Source: Cryptomeria japonica
Taxonomy: Eukaryota > Streptophyta > Pinopsida > Cupressales > Cupressaceae
Assembly (NCBI RefSeq): GCF_030272615.1
Contig: NC_081410.1
Location: 502,346,442 to 502,410,441, forward strand
Reading direction: 5' to 3'
Length of the DNA: 64,000 nt
This document shows, piece by piece, positions 24,037 through 35,236 of this stretch. The position numbers and the translations under genes are program-made. The notes under the pieces are model-generated. The model did no database searches. It was not told the DNA's origin and saw nothing but the letters and a program-made list of their open reading frames with translations. The number at the start of each line of letters is the position of its first letter. Position 1 is the stretch's first letter.

Positions 24037-26916
24037 ATGGATCCATCACATATCGTAGACAGAGATGTACCTTGCAACACTTCTATTGAGCAGGTAAACC
24101 TCATTGTAATTGTACAAATTAGGTAGAATCAAACTGTTACATTATTATGTTCTTTTTTTTAGTGATTTATACTAATTTTGTAATTGTTAATGATATTCTT
24201 GACACAGACGGATGTTCAAGGAAAGGGAAAGGGAGTTGTAGTACCTAAGAACCTTTCTATGGATGTGGAATCACTAAGGGTAAGCAATGATGACCCTAAA
24301 GATCCCACAGACCTTGTGAAATTCTTTAAAATGCCTCTTATACAAATTATAAAAGAGATTGTTGCTTTGGCAGCCGTACATCCTACCACTGATGAGATAT
24401 GGCAGAGGGTGCAATTATTGTATAAGATAGCAGAAAATCTACAAGTAAGTAGTAATTAAAGCTTTAATTATAACAAAAGTTCAATAATGGTTTATATTTT
24501 ATTCTCTTTTTATGTCATTAACTAAAATATGTACATATTGTTTTTACTGCAATTTATCTGCCCTCCTGAAAGTCGTTCCTACGATTACGGTGTTGTAGGA
24601 TTAGGTGATGACGATTTTCTTGTATTATCACTTTCTTGGCTTATCACTTTGAGTACCCAAAACACATCATACTTGATACTGTCAATTTTCAAAATAAAGG
24701 TTCATCCTTATTTACAATTCTTGCACTTTTCATATATTTAATGTTTGATATATTTAATGTATTATTCTTTAGGTGCTGTCAATGTTACTATGTAAATGTA
24801 GATGCCACCTCATCAGAGGTCACTCTCACCTGTATTGCCAACTGCAATGTCAGCAACACGTAGCATGTAGACATCCTCTAGTGCACACCATATTGGCCTG
24901 CCCACTGTTGGTAGATCCCTCTTTTGCTCTATCTTCTATCATGTGTTTATTTCCCTTCAAGCATTCTTTCTTGAAATCTAATGCCATTTCATAGTGGATT
25001 CATTTTTTGCAGGAGGAGATGCACATGAGGATGTGCCACAGGCGACTACTACTAATAACATAGCATCATTTCCTGGATCTTCTCGTATTGCTAGTACGCG
25101 AACATTGTAGGCCACATTCATGGTGAGCGACAAAGAAATGCTTCCCCTAAAGATACAAAAGGTTCCAGGTACTTTAAAATTATTATTATATATACTCTAA
25201 TTGTAATTTACTTTATGATCACTCATTTTGGACTAATGATCCCATGAATTTTTTGCAGGCAATGATATTTTCTATAAACATCTTAGTGACATTGCATTGC
25301 AGATATTTGGGCCCACCATACGTAAAAGGTGGTACATCATATGTGAACTAACCCTTATCCACTTTTGATTTCATATCATTTCTAGAATACTTTTCCTTTG
25401 ATCCATTTCTTGAAGTGTAATAAATGTAGCTTCAGTTCATTTTTGAATCTAACAGGTTTGTTTTTTCTTTAAAAGGTGGAATGACCAAGAAAAAATGTTA
25501 AAAGATTAATTGACAAACCAAATGGTTGAGTGGTTTGGAAATGACACCTTTGACAAAACCAAGCTCCTTGAAAAAGCTAGCACATATCTAAAGTATGTGA
25601 GGGACCAATACAAAACCCATTTGGAGAGGAACCTAAAGTCCGAGCATCCCCCCATGATTCTAGAGAGGGAGTGGAAGGACCTGATTTTGGATGCCAAGGA
25701 GAGAATTGAAAGGAAAAAAGGAAATACACCAGTAGATGCCAGAAGAAGGTATGAGATACTATTAAGAATGTAATTATGTACTAATTAATTACTCTTTATA
25801 TTTATATAATCTAACATATTTCAAACTTTTTATAGACTGAGTGACACGTCAAAGGCAACCAAGGCAAGGCAAGAAAAGCATGGGCAACACAAACTCGACT
25901 CTGGTGGTTACATGAAACTTGCTGCACAAATTGTAAGTATCTCATGTAAACTCCCATATTGTCTCAAAATATTAATAAATTGTAAATATTTTTTTTTATC
26001 AAATAAAGCAAGCAAAATTCATGGTACCAAGCAAAAATGTAGGGCTCTGAATTCAATAAAGCGCCCACAGAAGATGACAAGAGAATTGCCTAATAGCAAA
26101 GCTATTCAGTCATGGCTGATTGGCTATGAGAATTGAGTGGGCATACACAACATTCGAGTGCATCTATCACATAGGTAAATATGCTAAATGGAAGTTGTTT
26201 CAAATTGAATACTTTACCAATAATCTAATTGATGTTGAGTTCCAACATAAAGTGACTATATTTGTTTTAAATAAGCAAGCAATGATAACAATGTGCATGT
26301 CATTGGAATGCAACTTGCTAATTGTGAAACACCACCTGCACATGAAGGTCCAGATGTGCATCCCAGTAGTGGAGGTATTCATTTTCTATTCAAATTTATT
26401 TATTTAACTATTAATACAATTAAACATCTTAATTTATAATTAGAGTAGTAATTAATGTAACCTTTCTTGTTAATATTTTAGAGCATGTAGTCAGTGGTGA
26501 GAAAGTGGAGCATGATCTGGCTACACAACCTCAAGAATGTGATGTTCCCCACTCAGGTAAAGAGGACCACTATTATTGCTTTAAACAAATATAATTGCAA
26601 TTGCTATTCAGCATGTTGAGGTTGAGGCTACGCAAAATGATGTGGCCCCATCAGGTAAAGAGCACAACAATTATGTTCTCTAAATTAATGAAATACTTTT
26701 AACAATGATATTTTTTTTTTTTTGAATTTAACCCATTTCTTTGTTATTGTAGAGGACCCCCCTTCGCTTCAGTGTCCTTGTCCTTAGTATAGGACTAGAC
26801 ATACATTGAGATCATGAGTAGTTGGTGGAACATCTGTAGAGGGGGGAACTAATGAAGACACCGATGTTCCACTTAGTCTTTTCATAGCTTCAAAGAAAAA
26901 ACAAAGAAAGAAATGA
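24037..26916 (+). pseudogene. TNPA/Transposase_24-like second CACTA gene, decayed
   Basis: A likely start is MDPSHIVDRDVPC at 24037, ending at GTAAAC. Following exons are separated by AT-rich introns with GT/AG borders: TDVQGKGKGVVVPKN (24210), a frame to 24447 ending at GTAAGT, and NDIFYKHLSDIALQIFGPTI (25261). The core is EWFGNDTFDKTKLLEKASTY (25525), HPPMILEREWKDLILDAKER (25645) and then KARQEKHGQHKLDSGGYMKL (25863). This is the plant transposase Ptta/En/Spm (Transposase_24) pattern of TNPA-type proteins that bind subterminal repeats. In-frame stops at 25507 and about 25110 and poor 3' exons show decay. It ends KKKQRKK near 26916. Confidence 0.7.
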
Positions 26917-26929
26917 TTGTAATCTAACT

Positions 26930-27115
26930 TATTTGATAATGACTGATTTTTATGTGTTAGTGAATGTAATTATGTGCTAATTAATGGTTATGGATGATAT
27001 GTGTTAATTAATATTGATGAATGTTGCCTGTTAATTAATGTTAATCAATTTTATGTGTTAATGAACATTATGTGATATTAATGAATGAATGTTATAAGAT
27101 GTTAACGGGGAATTT
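26930..27115 (+). repeat. Degenerate TGTTAATTAATG-type repeats after the CACTA genes
   Basis: At least six loose repeats of words such as ATGTGTTAATGAA and TGTTAATTAATGTT follow the last stop. In CACTA elements the TNPA product binds short subterminal repeats at this position. That role is inferred here, and AT-rich 3' untranslated sequence is an alternative. Confidence 0.4.
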
Positions 27116-27120
27116 AGAAT

Positions 27121-27489
27121 GATGTTAGGCCAGGGAGGGGGGGCAAATGAGCTTCCACCTTCATGTAGTTGGCCCTGTTAAGTAGAGAATATTAAACTAT
27201 TCTCAAAACCAAGCGAAGCTCAACAAGGTAACACACTTTTCAATATTTCATTATGTTGCACAGTTAATCTTATTGAATAATGTATATTGAATCTTAATTG
27301 CAAGGTCCAACAGAGCCAACATGAACAACAACACCACGGGTTGCTGGGTATAATGAACTCCCATATTGTCTTGTCTATACACAAACAATATGAGTTGCTT
27401 CTGGTGTTGATATCCAAGGTGGGACTGCAAAAGTTATGAATATGCCTCATCCTTGTAAGTTTTTTTATTATAACTCCTAATGCTTGAGA
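27121..27489. other. Short unassigned stretch between CACTA and LTR-A
   Basis: It contains a poly-G run (GGGAGGGGGGG), a possible exon-like piece at 27305-27460 ending CCTTGTAAG, and nothing I recognise. The last part of LTR-A should lie here but is missing. Confidence 0.35.
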
Positions 27490-28166
27490 CTAAAATTTTT
27501 GTTCTTGATGTTTTTCACTAGTTGTCATAACCTCTGACTTTGATGCTTGTGCCTTAATAGAACTAGATATTTCATGTATGCATACTTGGTCAAGGACTGC
27601 ATTAATACTCATGTTTCAATGTTGACCTACAAGACATGTAAAAGGACAACTACAATTGATACCAGTGCCTTATCCAGGCCATAGAGTCATCTAAGTGTAA
27701 ACAATACTCTCACAATCAAATATCTCCACACATCACATCACCTCGGCTTCTATAAAACCCCACATATGCCTGACATACATAAGAATTTACCCTTATCAAA
27801 CTAGACTACATTCATAAAATTCAAAATCTCCCATAAGGAATTTACTGATAGAAATGCTTCATGCATATTTAATTTCCCTCTAGGAAAGAAAAGCTAAGAA
27901 ATGCCTCTATTTAAGATTGCCTTACAATCCATACTCAAAAGAATAACCCTAGATTACTCATATTGAAAATAGTAAATATTTGCAAGTAGACCAAAAGACA
28001 ACACAAAATTTAGGCTCGAAAGTTGATAGTCTGTATATTGATATTAATTTTGAGAAATTATTACAAAACTCAGAGTATTCTCCATTAGACTAGAAAAAAT
28101 CTCAGATAAATTTCTGGCACGTTTTCTTACAATTACTTGCGATCATTTTTTTAGGAGTCCTAGTAT

Positions 28167-28175
28167 CCATTTATA
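28167..28175 (-). promoter_or_regulatory. TATA box of LTR-A
   Basis: The minus strand reads TATAAATGG within a block (GCTTGTATGCATCCATA, then TATTATAAATGGATAC) that is conserved with 41996 and 60568 in the gypsy LTRs. Transcription would start about 30 bp further left, downstream of ORF A. Confidence 0.65.
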
Positions 28176-28252
28176 ATAGTATGGATGCATACAAGCTTTG
28201 GACCCTTCAAAAGAAAGTTTGTTACAAACAACTGGTCATTTTCAAGAAGCGG

Positions 28253-31200
28253 TTATAAGTCCTTTACAGCTTTTGTGGCTTCCTCTGCTTGTTGTTTTGT
28301 TGCAACCTCCTGTAACTACTCCCAAGCATCTTCTTTTTGTCCCATATACTTATCTTTCCACTCCTGATACACATCATCACTAGGCCAAGTAAAACTAGGA
28401 ATCTTCTATTTCATATCTTCTAGCCGCTTCCAAGTGACTCGTACATGCCCAATCTCTGTTTTTATGAAACCATAATGAGATTTCACTTTTTCAATTTCCT
28501 CAATTGTTTGGACAAATAAGGATGTGTCATTAGTACTAATAATCTGATTGATCTTTAGGGACAAATTGTGGTCCACCTACTTTAACCAAGTCTTCTCTTC
28601 CTTTAGCTAGACAAGACCAATGAAACCTCCTAGAAACATTTCAAATTTATGATTTGAATATTCTTTCCTATAAAGTTGGGCTTTTATTTTTATACTTGCT
28701 CCTTCCACTGAAAGAATATTCATCTCTTTTATAAACTCACATGTGGACCTTAGATTGTCATTCTCTTCTGTATCTACATGGGAAGAACACATGAGCTCTA
28801 ACTCTTTACCTCTAGGCACCCACTTATTCAGGATTGGTTCCAAAGTGGCTTCTTCTTCTCTAAATTTGATCAAAATCTCAAGAATCCTCTTCATATTTAT
28901 GTATACATTGGAGGTTTTGACTGAGTCAGCAAAATTCAAGATGGTGGCTTTCACCTTCTCCTCCTATTTGTTTGCATACAATGTCTAAGCTTGTTTCAAT
29001 TTTTCCAACTCATGTTGGACATTTTCAAGTAATTGGGAACTAGAAGGCATAGGAGAAGGGGGATATTCAATTATGGGACTAGTAGGAGGGGGTCTTGCTG
29101 GAGAGAAGGCTATCATGAGTGTAGAAGATTCACCGAGATGATATTGACTTGCTAGTTGACTCTGGAGTCTAGCAATTATGCTGTCTCTATTGGCTATTCC
29201 TTCTTTAGCATCATTGTAAGCTTTTAAAATAGTCTCCATCTTCAATTGGAGATTAGCCTTTTCTTGTGCCTCTTTCTCTACCACTGCAACACTGAATTTT
29301 GCAGTCTCTAGGACTGTGCTTGCAGTTTCCACTACCCCTGTGTCTTGGACTCTTTTAACTATCATGCCTCCTAAGAGGCTAGAATCTAATGCATCCTTCC
29401 TTCTTTTGTTTTCATCCTTCTTTAAAGACCACATGACAAGAGCAACATTATCCTTGCTGAATGTCACTCCTTCCATAGGCTTTGTTTCTTTCCTCACTGC
29501 ATCAAGCACTAAGGCATCAGCTATATCCCATTCAGGGAGAATCAACACACCAGCATTTGCTACCATTTCTCTTCCTTTCTCAGGGGTGATTGCTTTGAAC
29601 TTCTCCATCATTTCTTTCTTAACCTCTTCTTCTACCTAAGTTGTATTTTTAAGAGGCTATTCACTTTTCCTCTATTCACATCTAGTCTTGAATTGATCAA
29701 TATTTTGCTTCCATAGAAACTTTATAAAAGCTCTTGATGTGACAAAATTACTGTCAGCTAGGAATTCTTCACTAGCTTTCTTAACAGTAAGGTCCATTTC
29801 TTGGCCCTTTAACTCACCATCAGTCAAATCCATTTCAGCATTAGTTGGCTCTTTGGGCATCCTCTCTTGGGTCTCCTCATAGGTATAGGCAATCTCACCG
29901 AGATTCCCTAACTGCAATAATTGTTTAGCCACAGCTTGTTCATCTTCAATGTGGATAGGAGACTGAGATGGAGAATATTGAGGCTCATCAGTTTCAATTT
30001 CCTTTCCCACTCTCTGCTTCTTAGGGGAATCCTGGATATCAATGACATCTTCAATTTTCCTCTTCCCTTTTGAAGTGGAAGGCTCACCTGTCACTGGCAT
30101 TATCATAGTGTACTTTGACCTTTTGTGCATTACATAGTCACCAGGTGGGATATCTCTAGCAAAGGAAGGCTTAGCCTTATTAGGCTCATTTTGCATTATG
30201 GCCTCCCTCTTTTCTTTTGAGGTCTGCATGAGATCTTCAAAATAAAGAATCAGGAATTTTATTTTCTCCTCAAATGGATTGAAGCTAGAAAGGGGGTCAT
30301 AGCTAGTGTCAAATTGATGGATAAAATCAAGGGCTTTCTTATATGCCACCCACTTCTCCTTCCTTAGTTCTTGCTCATCTAAGCTGAATTCATTTCTAAT
30401 CAGATCTTCTGGGAACTGAAATTGATGTGGCCTACCTCTACACACTGCTCTTTTTCTGAACATGCCATTGAAAAAATCCTCGAGGTCTGCACATCTTGAC
30501 AGTGCAGTAGACAGCCTATATGGCTTAAAGAATTCTTTAAAAAATCTCCATCCACCCTTAGTGATCACAAAATGGTGAGCCATGGTAATAGCTGGGAAAA
30601 TAGTCCCTTTACCTCTATTGGTTAGCTCTACTTCTAGTACTCCCCCAATTTGTCTCAGGACTTTTGCAATCCCTATCTTCAATGGGACCTAATAGGGTAG
30701 TAAAAAGGGGGTGCCTCTAAATCCACACACTCTAAAACCAGTAGACATAGGGTACAAAAATATGTCTCCCCAATTGTGAACAATCTTGATATCCTCTGCA
30801 AACTCCTTTGGTCTGAGAAAATCCAAAAGAGCCTTAGGAATTATAGGGTTTTCTCTGCATAGAAGAATCCTAATTTTAGATGCAAAGCATCTATCAAACT
30901 TTAAATAACTTGCATCTTCTCTATCCCAAGATAGAACAATACTCCATAATTCCACTAGCATCTCCTCTTTATCCTTGACCTTAATCAGGTCCATCTCCTT
31001 TCCAAAATAATCAACCCCTTTGAATAGAAACATATGCATTAACATGGAGTACCATCCAAATGGCCTATCCACCTTACCATTTTTTATTCCTACTAGCCCT
31101 TTGTGAATTGCATTAGCAAGTAATGAGGCATAATCAAATGTTATTGCTAGGGAGGGGTTTAGAATTTGTGCAATCATTAACATATAATGGGTTGGCATAT

Positions 31201-31867
31201 TCTTTTTAGCATCCTCTCCAAAAATATGGCATAATGCCCAATACATACCCTTAGCTCTCAGAGTGAATAGGTTGAGAGAGAAAGGTTCCATTGTGCTGGG
31301 GCCTACAACTGTTAACCCCCCTATCTTTACAAATAATTCTTTCAATGGGCCACTTCTAAGATGACCCCTTTGTGTGTTGTAAACCTGGGCTAATGAATCA
31401 AAGTCGATAGGTTCTAACAAATTGGAGGAATCACTAAGTTTAAACACTTTCCTAAATTCATCTTCATTTATCTCAATCAAGACTGATCCCTTTATGTTAC
31501 TGATGCATCTTGCCACAGAGTCATAATTTTGTGCAATCAGGGCTAACAGATCTACATCCATAAAAACACCTGGGACCACAAGCTTTCCTACATCTTGATC
31601 CCATATGTCATTCAAAGGAGCTAGGGAATTCCTCTGCCCAAAACCAACTTTGAAGAGTCCTAAGCCTAACAATCCTATTTCAGGGTCCCTCAACCAATTA
31701 CCCTTATCATAAAGGCCATCTCCAATTTTTAGATGAGGGTTCTAAGGTACTAGCTCTTTGGCCTTAGCCCCAGCATTGGTGGACATGGTTAATTGCTCTA
31801 AAAAATCATCACAGATATTTTGATCTTGGTAATTCACCTTCCCTATCAATTCTCTTCTAGGTGTCAT
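28253..31867 (-). pseudogene. ORF A: large accessory ORF inside an LTR, unknown function
   Basis: From the ATG at 31867 (MTPRRELIGK) to the TAA at 28253-28255 is 1,204 codons in one minus-strand frame, broken by about eight stops but apparently no frameshift. The N-terminal 450 codons look globular and contain PFGWYSMLMHMFLFKG, FLRPKEFAEDIKIVHNWGD and then GTPFLLPY. The middle has a bipartite nuclear-localisation-like signal (KRKIEDVIDIQDSPKKQR). Next comes MTPEKGREMVANAGVLIL and a coiled coil. The C-terminal 240 codons, from KVKATILNFADSV, match the remnants in the gypsy LTRs (41236-41919 and 59787-60491). No catalytic motif is recognised. It is followed 78 bp downstream by a TATA box. ORF B is a diverged relative. 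Confidence 0.75.
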
Positions 31868-32199
31868 TTTGGTCAAACAATTATACCACTAGCAACTAGC
31901 ACAAACCTCTAATGAAGTAATTCACATAGCAGTATTTGAGAACAAACCAAGAGTTATCAAGAAAAGTACAAGAAACCTGATTATTTGCCTGAAGAAAATT
32001 GCTCTGCAACAATTCACCCTGTGACAAACTTTGATGAAACAATACTTAGCAATCAAGTTGATGCAAAATCAAAAAGGACAAGTTGGCATTTAAGTTTTAG
32101 AAATTAACTCTACATGCTTCGACTTTCTTTTCAGAACTGAATTCACCAAATTGAATTCAAAACTGGCTCCAATGGGTCATAATTCCTCTAAGTCTTTCC

Positions 32200-33250
32200 T
32201 CTGTTTCGCACTTTCGCTATTTCACAGAACATAAAACCCGTGCTCTTTTCTTTCGTGAAACAACGCTGGTCATTGGATCACGAGAACTTGCATCACCTTT
32301 ATCTCCATTTGATCTCTTTTCTTTAGTGTCGGGCCCTACCTCCTTTTTGCCACTTTGTGGACTTTAATAGTTGTTCACTTTTCCTTCGTGAGGCCGCGCC
32401 AAGCGTTAGATCAAACTCAAATCACTCGGCCTTTAACTCAAATCGGGACCATCAATCCTTTTAATTAACTGCACCTCATCTTGACGACTAACAATTTTTG
32501 CCATTTTGCTAAGGTTAAGCTATAGGCATCTTAGGGCCATGAAACAATGAGAAGCATAGGATCAATCTTGAGATGAATGCCTTTAAGCAGGCCCTTTACC
32601 CAGGAATTACTTACCCCACTTGTTCTTCGGTTAATAAACACCACAAGGTAGTTGGCCATTAGCCCTGGAAACTCCTTTTGTTTCCACCCTTAATCCGCCA
32701 TGTGTTCCCTTTTACTATTCCCACATAACTGCTAGTTAAACCTTAGGTAGGCCCTCAACCACTTTTAGAGCCATGTGGCATTCGACACATCACTATCGAG
32801 CTCTACAAAAAGTGGCAGCTGTTATGCCACGTCACACCTCCATGTGAATTCCACCTATCTTTCATGACTTTGCGAACATTATACTTCATTTGGCTTGCGG
32901 CCACAAATCAACGCGAGCCATTGATCTTTTTTCAATCTAATCATTCTTTAACCAAAGAAGACTGCTTATCTCTGGGACTCGCCAAACCCTTTCACCACTT
33001 CACGAAGGTTAAAACACGTTCAACTTTATCTCACAAAACCACGATGTCCATTTGATCAGATGAAACTTGATCGGTGTTTAGCTTTTGTCCAAACCTATAT
33101 GTTAGGTCCACCTTCGCCTTTCGCTACTTTGCGGAAACTAAGTTCGAGCACTTTTTGGTCACGAATCAACGTGGGCCATCAGATCAATAGAAAATCACAT
33201 GATACTTATAAGGCCCGACGGACATTAGAAAAGGCAGATTAAAAGCGAAC
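32200..33250 (-). repeat. Degenerate GTAGCGAAA modules in LTR-A
   Basis: The minus strand repeats units built around CGAAGTAGCGAAAGG and GATC(A)ANNGGCTCGCGTTGAT. These are homologous to the modules at 40170-41235 and 58760-59785. Here they lie directly upstream of ORF A. Confidence 0.65.
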
Positions 33251-33429
33251 AAGAATAAAATATTTAAAAGGACCGCCTACGTAAATGACAAGGGGAGAAC
33301 ACTTTTATGATAAATGGACCCATCACTTAAGTGAATAAAGTAACACCAAATTAGAAACCAAAAGGGCTTTTCTCAAGTATTGAAGCAACTTAAAACCTAA
33401 ACCCTGAACCCCTTAGGATTTAAAACATG

Positions 33430-33930
33430 TTGAAGAGACTTTGGACTCCGGTGACTTCTTTTGTCCTCCCATCAAAACTCATATCCTTATCGATATCATT
33501 CATCGATGTAGTTTTCTTTTGTTTTATCGATATCACTTTTTTGATGAGAATGCTTCTTTCAGTGAATCTTCTTTATCTTGCATCGATGATATTGTTTCTT
33601 TGAAAGCCTTTTCTCATCGGTGGGGGCCACCTCTACTTTCTTTGATACCTTTTGTTGGTGGGACCATCCCTTTCGATGAGTCTTTTTGCACCGATAGTGT
33701 TATATCCTCGAAGACCTTTTCTTGTCGATGAGAACCATCTCCACTTTCCTCGATATCTTTTATTGATGGAGTTACTATCTTCGATGAGTCCTTTCTGAAG
33801 TTCATCAGTGTTTTCTTTCTTCGATGCCCCTTTTATATCGATGAGACATCACTGGGTCTCATCGATACTGTTTGAATCTTAGATACTTCGATAGAATGCT
33901 TTAAGCCAAGAAAGAAGTCCTTATCGTTGG
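33430..33930. repeat. ATCGATG-rich degenerate repeat in LTR-A
   Basis: TATCGAT, CATCGATG and TTCGATGAG words recur about every 20-40 bp. Flanking it, 33210-33400 and 34035-34260 are copies of the same LTR 5' segment (CCCGACGG, then CATTAGAAAAGGC), so the block is bracketed by an internal duplication. A related block lies at 38460-39360. Confidence 0.65.
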
Positions 33931-34350
33931 GTCTCGCCACACCTTTTCACTACTATGCGATAGGTAACTTTCGGGCATGTTGAGTTTGCGAATCCATGCG
34001 GGCCATCTGATTGACTGAGAGTTGCAAGACAATTACAAGGCCCGACGGTCATTAGAAAAGGCAATTTAAAGGGGAATAAAAATTAAAACATTTAAAAGGA
34101 TTGCCTAGGTAAAAAACAACAGGGGGAACACTTTGCATGACAAAAGGACCCATTACTTAAGTGAATAAAGTAACACAGAAATAGAATTTTAAGGGTTTTT
34201 TCTCAGATATTTTGAAAGTGATTAAACCTAAACCCTAAACCCTTTTTAGGACCCAAAGCAATAGAAGTCACAATGCCATACCAGACCCAAGAATTTCATA
34301 GACTCAGCCAATTATGGAAAAGAATACCCATTTTTTAAACAGTGATAATA

Positions 34351-35236
34351 GTAACCTCTGAACCTTTATCTCTTCCCTAAAAAATGAAACTTGCCATTTG
34401 AATTCCTTTCTCATATTTATTAGCTTAATAATATTTGTTCAATGTTTTTTATCATTAAAATATTACCTTCCTTTTAGATAAATTAGTTAGATTCTTATTA
34501 TGTTGAAGAACATTTAGTTAGTTTTCTCCTTCAACTGAAGTAGTTATGTTTTATTCTGAAATGCTCAATTTTTTATCTTAATATAGATCACAAATTATTT
34601 TCTTTAAGTATAGAATTAATGGAATATGACATATGGTATCAGAGCAACCAAGTTTGACATTGAACCTCAGGCTTTCCACCTATAAACAAAATTGTATACA
34701 TATGCAGCACACCATGGTTGAGATAATATGCATGCGCACTATATACAAAATTATATTTGCAAGTAAATCTTTTATTCAAATCCATAATATGAAACATAGA
34801 TTTTTACTGGAAGAACACAAGTAACCTTATCTCCTTTAGATAATATCACAAGCAACTACCTACAGAAAGATGCAGTAATCCACAGCATATACACAAAGGA
34901 AAGATGACTGATTATATTATGCATGTTCACAAAATGGTACAATAGTAATCCTGAGGCTATATTCTACTTCTTCTCTAATGATCCTTATTGTTACAAAAAT
35001 TCCCTCATTTATATGAGGGTATACATTTTCACCAAGCATCATGGCTTTTCAGCACATAACTATTAATTAGCACTTTTGTTAACAAACTGGACGATAAACA
35101 ATTTCAGCATTCCTATGTGTTCAATGTGCTTATCATATTTATACATTAGAATGTCATTGTTTAGTTTCCTCATGTTGCTTTCTATCTGGAAATGATTGGA
35201 TAGAATATTGTTAACACAAAGTGACAAATCTTTATC
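34351..35236. other. AT-rich stretch with an orphan Copia primer binding site
   Basis: No gene is seen. At 34634-34645 the plus strand reads TGGTATCAGAGC, the Copia iMet PBS, preceded by AATGGAATATGACA. 34360-34632 could therefore be an LTR remnant of another Copia element, but no second LTR, gag or pol is seen. The stretch separates LTR-A from ORF B. Confidence 0.4.

Larger units (their letters stand above)
18323..27120 (+). mobile_element. CACTA (En/Spm) DNA transposon, decayed
   Basis: Two spliced plus-strand genes follow each other: a TNP2-like transposase with Transpos_assoc, Transposase_21, DUF4218 and DUF4216 regions, and a TNPA/Transposase_24-like gene. This is the gene set of plant CACTA elements. 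AT-rich degenerate repeats follow at 26930-27115. I could not find a convincing pair of CACTA termini, so the ends given are gene limits, not element limits. Confidence 0.82.
27490..34350 (-). repeat. Giant LTR-like unit (LTR-A) containing ORF A
   Basis: Read on the minus strand, 34350-34050 aligns with the first 250 bp of the gypsy LTR at 39866 (ATTATCACT start, TTGGGTC and AGGGTTTA blocks, then CACTTAAGT and the CCTAGGC block). 33250-32200 has the same GTAGCGAAA modules. 28985-28253 aligns with the coding remnant of that LTR. 28253-27490 aligns with its TATA and tail. So this is one LTR-like unit of about 6.9 kb, compared with 2.96 kb for the gypsy LTR, the difference being mainly the upstream part of ORF A. 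The terminal roughly 200 bp are missing at the left. No internal element region is attached, so it may be a solo LTR. Confidence 0.72.

Noticed and set aside
15808-27520. CACTA words near 15808, 16851 and 27518 as transposon termini
   Set aside because: None has a matching inverted partner at the other side in the right orientation, so the element ends were left open.
33441-33805. Short frames in the ATCGATG-rich block
   Set aside because: They are open because of repeat composition and do not match ORF A or ORF B.
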